Positions 59,632 through 64,000 of a DNA stretch of 64,000 nucleotides are shown here, piece by piece. The position numbers were made by a program, and so were the translations under genes. The stretch is taken from positions 1-64,000 of the forward strand of contig JAHBSW010000006.1 in the NCBI GenBank assembly GCA_019638935.1, given 5' to 3'. Source of the DNA: Cryobacterium sp. (GTDB lineage: Bacteria; Actinomycetota; Actinomycetes; Actinomycetales; Microbacteriaceae). The notes under the pieces are model-generated. The model saw only the letters and a program-made list of their open reading frames with translations, was not told where the DNA came from and did no database searches. Every line of letters begins with the position of its first letter. The stretch's first letter is position 1.

Positions 59632-59748
59632 GGTGGTTGAGGAGCTCGCGAAGTCAGACGGCCGAGACGGCCGTCTGCGCTGGCACCGCCAGCGACGGTC
59701 AGAAATGACCGTCGCCCAAAGCGAAGTGCGCGCGTCTCGAAACCACCG
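59632..59748 (-). repeat. GGTTGAGG palindrome interrupted by double-hairpin repeat, copy F
   Basis: The outer arms GGTGGTTGAGGAGCTCGCG (59632-) and GTCTCGAAACCACC (ending 59748) belong to the second repeat family. Between them, 59656-59716 is a complete double-hairpin unit in reverse orientation: hairpin 2 59656-59678 (loop GAGAC), 14-nt spacer, hairpin 1 59693-59716 (stem GCGACGGTCA, loop GAAA). Confidence 0.8.
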
Positions 59749-59769
59749 GAGCCAGAGAACATCCTCTGC

Positions 59770-59775
59770 TAGAGT
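59770..59775 (+). promoter_or_regulatory. Predicted -10 element of the metal importer operon
   Basis: TAGAGT, then TTCGGC, then ATG 59782. It predicts a leaderless mRNA. No clear DtxR-family operator was identified by eye around it. Confidence 0.45.
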
Positions 59776-59781
59776 TTCGGC

Positions 59782-60714
59782 ATGCCGAAAACACGAGTGC
59801 CTGCAACCCGAAAGATTGCGCTCGCACTCGCGGCGGCGATCACCAGCGCGGCCCTGCTCGCAGGCTGTGCCAGCGCGGTAGACCCGGCCGAGCCAGACGA
59901 CCGCCCCCTCGTGCTCACGACCTTCACCGTCATCGCCGACATGGTGCGTAGCGTGGGCGGCGAGCACGTTCGCGTCGAGTCGATCACGCGCGTCGGAGCC
60001 GAGATCCACGGTTACGAGCCGACCCCGAGCGATCTGGTGGGCGCGGCATCCGCCGATCTGATCGTCGACAACGGCTTAGGGCTCGAGCGCTGGTTCGAGG
60101 GCTTCGTCGCCGGACTCGAGGTTCCGCACGCGGTGCTGACCGAGGGCATCGAGCCGATCAACATCCGCACGGGGGACTACGAGGGGCTGCCCAACCCGCA
60201 CGCGTGGATGTCGCCCGTCGCCGGTCAGGTCTACGTCGACAACATCGTCGCGGCGCTGAGCACGCTGGTTCCGGATGCGGCGGCCGAGTTCGCGGCGAAC
60301 GGCGCGGCGTACAAGACGCAGCTGCGGCTGCTCGCCGAGGGGTTCGCCGTGAGGATCGAGCGCGTGCCCGCCGACCGTCGCGTGCTCGTCACCTGCGAGG
60401 GTGCGTTCAGCTACCTGGCGCGCGACCTCGGGCTGGAGGAGGCGTACCTCTGGCCCGTGAACAGCGACACCCAGGGCACACCGCAGCAGATTCGTGACGC
60501 GATCACTCTCGTGCGCGATCGGCAGGTGCCTGCGGTGTTCTGCGAGACCACGGTGAACGACTCCTCGCAGCAGCAGGTCGCGCGGGAGTCCGGCGCCGCC
60601 TTCGCGGGCAACCTCTTCGTCGACTCGTTGAGCGAACCCGACGGCCCGGTTCCCACCTACCTCGATCTCTTGCGCTACGACGTCGAACTCATCGCCGAGG
60701 GGTTGGCGCGATGA
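59782..60714 (+). CDS. Metal ABC transporter substrate-binding lipoprotein, Mn/Fe type
   Basis: A 310-residue cluster A-I binding protein (TroA/PsaA family). The signal peptide ends in the lipobox LAGC (Cys29). Predicted ligands are His76 (EIHGYEP), His140 (NPHAWMSP), Glu206 (CEGAFSY) and Asp281 (FVDSLSE). The His-His-Glu-Asp set and spacing match manganese/iron binders such as PsaA, rather than the His-rich loop of zinc-type ZnuA. It starts a four-gene operon in which every junction is an ATGA overlap, ending with a DtxR-family regulator. Confidence 0.92.
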   Translation: MPKTRVPATRKIALALAAAITSAALLAGCASAVDPAEPDDRPLVLTTFTVIADMVRSVGGEHVRVESITRVGAEIHGYEPTPSDLVGAASADLIVDNGLGLERWFEGFVAGLEVPHAVLTEGIEPINIRTGDYEGLPNPHAWMSPVAGQVYVDNIVAALSTLVPDAAAEFAANGAAYKTQLRLLAEGFAVRIERVPADRRVLVTCEGAFSYLARDLGLEEAYLWPVNSDTQGTPQQIRDAITLVRDRQVPAVFCETTVNDSSQQQVARESGAAFAGNLFVDSLSEPDGPVPTYLDLLRYDVELIAEGLAR

Positions 60715-61457
60715 CGACCGGCGCGGCGCGCGCCGACTTCGCATTGAGCGTTCGCGATCTTTCCGTGCGCTACGGCCCGGTGCACGCCCTCGCCGATGTC
60801 GACATCGAGCTCGGCGTGGGCCGCGTCACGGCGCTGATCGGGATGAACGGCTCGGGCAAGTCGAGCCTCTTCAACGCGATCATGGGTCGAGTGAGGCCGG
60901 CTTCCGGCGAGATCGGGGTGTTCGGGCAGTCGTCGCTCGCCGCCCGCAGGGCCGGGCTGGTCGCCTACCTGCCGCAGCAGGAGTCGATCGACTGGGACTT
61001 TCCGATCTCGGTTCGTCAGGTCGTCATGACGGGTCGGTTCGGCATGCTCGGCCCCACTCGCAGACCGCGTGCGATCGACCGCGAGGCCGTCGTCGATGCG
61101 CTGCGCCGAGTGGGTCTCGCCGATCTCGAAGAGCGCCAGATCGGCGAGCTCAGCGGCGGGCAGCGCAAGCGCGTCTTTCTCGCGCGATCCATCGCCCAGC
61201 AGGCGAGGCTCCTCCTCCTCGACGAGCCCTTCGCGGGGGTGGACAAGGCCTCCGAGGCGTCGATCATCGCGCTGCTGCACGAGCTCAGGGACTCCGGCTG
61301 CGGCATCCTGATCTCCACGCACGACCTCGCGGGGGTTCCCGAGCTGGCCGACGAGGTCGTGCTGCTGCGCAACCGTGTGCTCTTTCACGGGCCGACCGCC
61401 GAGGCGCTCGACCCCGCGATGCTCACGCGCGTGTTCGGACTGGAGGCGAGCGCATGA
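60711..61457 (+). CDS. Metal ABC transporter ATP-binding protein
   Basis: A 248-residue ABC ATPase of the metal-importer subfamily. Walker A GMNGSGKS, Q-loop YLPQQESIDWDFPI (typical of Mn/Fe/Zn importers), LSGGQRKR signature, LLLDEPFAGVD Walker B and STHDL switch are present. It couples to the binding protein upstream and the permease downstream by 4-nt ATGA overlaps on both sides. Confidence 0.94.
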   Translation: MTTGAARADFALSVRDLSVRYGPVHALADVDIELGVGRVTALIGMNGSGKSSLFNAIMGRVRPASGEIGVFGQSSLAARRAGLVAYLPQQESIDWDFPISVRQVVMTGRFGMLGPTRRPRAIDREAVVDALRRVGLADLEERQIGELSGGQRKRVFLARSIAQQARLLLLDEPFAGVDKASEASIIALLHELRDSGCGILISTHDLAGVPELADEVVLLRNRVLFHGPTAEALDPAMLTRVFGLEASA

Positions 61458-62308
61458 TCGAGTGGCTGCTCGAACCGCTGCAGTTCGCCTTCATGTCGCG
61501 GGCGATGCTCGTGACGCTCGTCGCCGCGATCACCTGCGCCATCCTGAGCTGCTGGCTCGTGCAGATCGGGTGGTCGCTCATGGGCGACGCCGTCTCGCAC
61601 GCCGTGCTGCCGGGTGTCGCCGTGAGCTACATTCTCGGCTGGCCCTTCGCGATCGGAGCCTTCATCTTCGGCGCGGGCGCGGTCGCCCTCATCGGCGGCG
61701 TGCGAGCAACCACGAAGATCAAGGCGGATGCCGCGATAGGCGTCGTCTTCACGTCGCTCTTCGCGCTCGGTCTCGTCATCATCTCGAAGACGCCGAGCCA
61801 GACCGACCTCGGCCACATCCTGTTCGGCAACGTGCTCGGGGTGAGTGACAGCGACATCCTGCAGGTCGTCGTCATCGGAGCGATTGCCGTCGCGCTGCTG
61901 CTGTTCAAGCGCCGGGATCTCACCCTCTACGCCTTCGACCGTGGTCACGCGGATGCGATCGGCATCAACACGAAGTGGCTCAGCGTGCTGCTGCTCGGCC
62001 TGCTCGCACTCACCGTGGTCGTGGCACTTCAAGCGGTCGGCATTATTCTCGTTGTCGCCATGCTCATCACACCCGGCGCGACCGCCTACCTGCTGACGAA
62101 GCGATTCGATCGGATGCTGTGGCTCGCCGTGCTCATCACCGCGGCCGCCTCGATCGTCGGGCTCTACGCGAGCTACTACTTCGACGCCTCGACGGGCGGC
62201 TGCGTCGTGCTCGCGCAGGGGGCGGCGTTCGTTCTGGCGTATCTGTTCGGTCCGCGCGGCGGGGTTGTCGTGAACGCCGTGCGCGCCCGGCGGGAGGTCA
62301 CCGCATGA
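61454..62308 (+). CDS. Metal ABC transporter permease
   Basis: A 284-residue ABC-3 family permease with about eight transmembrane helices. It begins EWLLEPLQFAFMSRAMLV, has the conserved GDAVSHAVLPGVAVSYILG segment and KIKADAAIGVVFTSLFALGLV, and ends with a cytoplasmic Arg-rich tail. It forms the membrane channel for Mn or related divalent metal with the two upstream components, and its stop overlaps the regulator ATG. Confidence 0.94.
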   Translation: MIEWLLEPLQFAFMSRAMLVTLVAAITCAILSCWLVQIGWSLMGDAVSHAVLPGVAVSYILGWPFAIGAFIFGAGAVALIGGVRATTKIKADAAIGVVFTSLFALGLVIISKTPSQTDLGHILFGNVLGVSDSDILQVVVIGAIAVALLLFKRRDLTLYAFDRGHADAIGINTKWLSVLLLGLLALTVVVALQAVGIILVVAMLITPGATAYLLTKRFDRMLWLAVLITAAASIVGLYASYYFDASTGGCVVLAQGAAFVLAYLFGPRGGVVVNAVRARREVTA

Positions 62309-62979
62309 ACAGTGCCGCACAGACGAACACCGTCATCGAGGACTACGTCAAGACCATCTACCACCACACCGAGTGGCAGTCCGATCCGATCACTCCCTCG
62401 GTGCTCGCGACGCGGCTCGGACTCGCCGCCTCGAGCGTGACCGAGATGGTGAAGAAGCTCTCGGCATCCGGTCTCGTCAGCCACGTTCCCTACGGCGCGA
62501 TCACGCTCACCGATGCGGGGCGCGCGCTGGCGCTCACGATGGTGCGCCGCCACCGTCTCATCGAGACCTGGCTAGTCGAATCGTTCGGCTACACCTGGGA
62601 TGAGGTGCACGACGAGGCCGAGGTGCTCGAGCACGCCCTCAGCGACCGCTTGCTGGGCCGCATCGCCGAGCAGCTGGGACAGCCGGTGCGCGACCCGCAC
62701 GGCGACCCGATCCCGTCGGCAGACGGGCGCATCCTGATTCCGGATGCTGTCGTGCTCGCCGATGCCGAGCCCGGGCATCGCGGTGCCATCGTTCGCATCA
62801 GCGACCGCGACCCCGAGCTGCTGCGCTACCTGGTCGAGCACGGGGTCGTGCTGGATGCTGCGGTCGAGGTCGTCGGACCCAAGCCGTTCGGCGGGGCGCT
62901 CGAAGTGCGCATCGCGGAGCGCATACTCGACCTCGGTGCCGACGCGGCGTCGGCCATCTGGGTCAGCCGGCGGGCGTGA
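62305..62979 (+). CDS. DtxR/MntR-family metal-dependent regulator
   Basis: A 224-residue regulator with an N-terminal winged helix (TNTVIEDYVKTIYHHTEW, PSVLATRLGLAASSVTEMVKKL), a metal-binding dimerisation part (VRRHRLIETWLVESFGYTWDEVHDEAEVLEHALSD, with the usual His, Glu, Asp ligands) and a C-terminal SH3-like domain (about 150-224). It would repress metal uptake when manganese or iron is plentiful, and sits as the last gene of the importer operon, so it likely autoregulates it. The open frame upstream to 61975 is permease shadow. It overlaps the convergent lipoprotein by 17 nt. Confidence 0.93.
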   Translation: MNSAAQTNTVIEDYVKTIYHHTEWQSDPITPSVLATRLGLAASSVTEMVKKLSASGLVSHVPYGAITLTDAGRALALTMVRRHRLIETWLVESFGYTWDEVHDEAEVLEHALSDRLLGRIAEQLGQPVRDPHGDPIPSADGRILIPDAVVLADAEPGHRGAIVRISDRDPELLRYLVEHGVVLDAAVEVVGPKPFGGALEVRIAERILDLGADAASAIWVSRRA

Positions 62980-63376
62980 CCTCGATGACCTTCGCCGACC
63001 ACGGGCAGAAGTCGGGGCTCGTGACGATGCCGTCCTCGACGTAGGAGGGGATGCCGTCGCACACCTCGATCGTCACGAAGGCGAACTCGAGAGTGGCGGG
63101 GTCGATGTGCCACGACCAGGGGGCGTTCACACCGGGATCGTTCCGCACGACGGTGCCGAGCGGGATGGCGGCGAGCGACTCCCCGGCGAGAAGGCCTCGT
63201 GCGTGCGCTTCGAGCTCGGGGGTGATCAGCTCGATTCTGTAGGTCTCATCGCCCGCGACCTGAAACGTGGCGACCGGATGCTCGCTCCCGCCGCCGACGC
63301 AGCCTGCGAGAGCGCCAATCGTGAGAGCGCCCAGGGTGAGCATGCCGACCGTGCGAGCCGAACCCCATCGCGTCAT
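62963..63376 (-). CDS. BP74-domain-like lipoprotein
   Basis: A 137-residue lipoprotein with a signal peptide ending in the lipobox LAGC. The mature domain ATFQVAGDETYRIELI, PLGTVVRNDPGVNAPWSWHIDP and FVTIEVCDGIPSYVEDG matches the small BP74 N-terminal-domain family, named from a Dictyostelium calmodulin-binding protein and seen in many secreted bacterial proteins. Cys residues in EVCDG and DFCPW may pair. The role is unknown. ATG 63376 fits the signal peptide, and its tail overlaps the regulator's 3' end by 17 nt. Confidence 0.82.
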   Translation of the reverse strand: MTRWGSARTVGMLTLGALTIGALAGCVGGGSEHPVATFQVAGDETYRIELITPELEAHARGLLAGESLAAIPLGTVVRNDPGVNAPWSWHIDPATLEFAFVTIEVCDGIPSYVEDGIVTSPDFCPWSAKVIEVTPAG

Positions 63377-63396
63377 GGAGAGATTATGGCACGGGT

Positions 63397-64000
63397 CTAT
63401 TGCTGGGGGTCGTTGCTGCGATCCTGATCGAAGTAGGCTGCGTCGATGACGACATCGTCGTCCGTGAGCGGCTCGACGCCCTCGGCGAGAGCCTTCTTCG
63501 CCTTGCGCGCCGACTGCCAGTAGTGGATCACGGTGGGGATGAGCGTGATGGTCACGGCCCCGAGCAGGATCACGTCGATGTACTCGCGCACGAAGTCGGC
63601 GATGGGGGGGATGTAGCCGAGCAGGTAGCCGAAGTAGGTGAGGCCGATACCCCAGATGACGGCACCGATGAAGTTGTAGAGCGAGTACTTCTTGTAGTTC
63701 ATGTGTCCCACGCCCGCAGCGACGGGAACGAAGGTGCGCAGGATCGGGACGAAGCGGGCGAGAATGACGGAGATTCCACCGAAGCGAGCGAAGAAGGCAT
63801 TCGTGCGCTCGACGTTCTTGCGGCTGAAGAGGCCTGACTCTTTTCGTTCGAAGACCGATGGCCCGAACTTGTGGCCGATGAGATAGCCGACCTCCCCACC
63901 GAGGAACGCGGCGAATCCGATCGCGAGACACACCCACCAGATGTCGATCTCGATGACGCCCGCGAAGGTCAGGAGCCCCGTGATGACGAGGAGGGTGTCG
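63397..64000 (-). CDS. DedA family membrane protein (N-terminus outside the window)
   Basis: About 200 residues of a second DedA-family protein, running off the right edge. The visible part reads in frame from DTLLVITGLLTFAGVIEIDI through FLGGEVGYLIGHKFG, ILARFVPILRTFVPVAAGVGHM and GAVIWGIGLTYFGYLLGY to a charged C-terminus ending SNDPQQ. These are the family's reentrant-loop motifs (Glu in GGEVGY, Arg in ARFVP and LRTF). Its start lies beyond 64000. The gene is a paralogue of the DedA at 33469. Confidence 0.9.
   Translation of the reverse strand, partial: DTLLVITGLLTFAGVIEIDIWWVCLAIGFAAFLGGEVGYLIGHKFGPSVFERKESGLFSRKNVERTNAFFARFGGISVILARFVPILRTFVPVAAGVGHMNYKKYSLYNFIGAVIWGIGLTYFGYLLGYIPPIADFVREYIDVILLGAVTITLIPTVIHYWQSARKAKKALAEGVEPLTDDDVVIDAAYFDQDRSNDPQQ

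Noticed and set aside
59511..59781. Riboswitch or metal-responsive leader before the metal importer
   Set aside because: The gap is accounted for by repeats E and F, and the predicted promoter makes the mRNA leaderless, leaving no room for a leader.

Overview
The window is chromosomal DNA from a high-GC actinobacterium, most likely Micrococcales, family Microbacteriaceae. The evidence is the strong G/C third-position bias, the frequent GGATGCC/GGCATCC string inside genes, a mycothiol-dependent isomerase family protein, the AdnAB-UvrD2 helicase set, DUF3107, DUF3039, a UPF0182 protein and a YlbL-type Lon-like protease. The gene order from the DEAD-box helicase to the UPF0182 protein (about 2.6-23.5 kb) is a core actinobacterial block that resembles the mycobacterial rhlE to Rv3193c region. 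No species is named.

Layout. 1-2.4 kb: start of an aminopeptidase P-like gene, a small membrane/coiled-coil protein, a membrane-anchored EEP-fold phosphohydrolase and a PHP phosphoesterase. 2.6-17.8 kb: RNA helicase, ferritin-like protein, DUF3107, AdnA and AdnB, a Phd/VapC toxin-antitoxin pair, an APH-fold protein with lost catalytic residues, NudC, UvrD2 and an orphan cyclodehydratase-like protein. 17.9-23.9 kb: DUF2342 metalloprotease-like protein, PDZ/Lon-like protease, UPF0182 protein and initiator tRNA. 23.9-33.4 kb: a dipeptide-type ABC importer, divergent from a three-gene operon (eIF2B-like, AIR-synthase-like, PsuG), with a LysR regulator at its far end. 33.5-43.4 kb: DedA, nitrilase-family hydrolase, a signalling cluster (receiver-PIG-L fusion, receiver, histidine kinase), aminotransferase, two secreted proteins and an HtrA-type protease.

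43.4-55 kb is the most accessory part. It holds VapBC, a type III restriction-modification operon with an XRE regulator, an ABC exporter pair, DUF3039, and an AbiEi/DUF559 gene bracketed by two 56-bp palindromes. 55-64 kb returns to core genes: PncB, MurI, RNase PH, an ITP/XTP pyrophosphatase, a frameshifted cation-efflux gene, a coupled Mn-type ABC importer operon ending in a DtxR-family regulator, a BP74-like lipoprotein and a second DedA.

Three features cut across regions. (1) A family of double-hairpin repeats (24-nt hairpin, 13-14-nt spacer, 23-nt hairpin) keeps its loops while its stems co-vary. (2) A second family of TCGAGA/GGTTGAGG palindromes serves as intergenic spacers. (3) Many genes show a TANNNT hexamer 6-7 nt before the start codon, which predicts leaderless mRNAs. 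The best candidates for undescribed biology are the palindrome-flanked DUF559 gene, the double-hairpin repeats, the PsuG/AIR-synthase/eIF2B operon, and the receiver-PIG-L signalling cluster.
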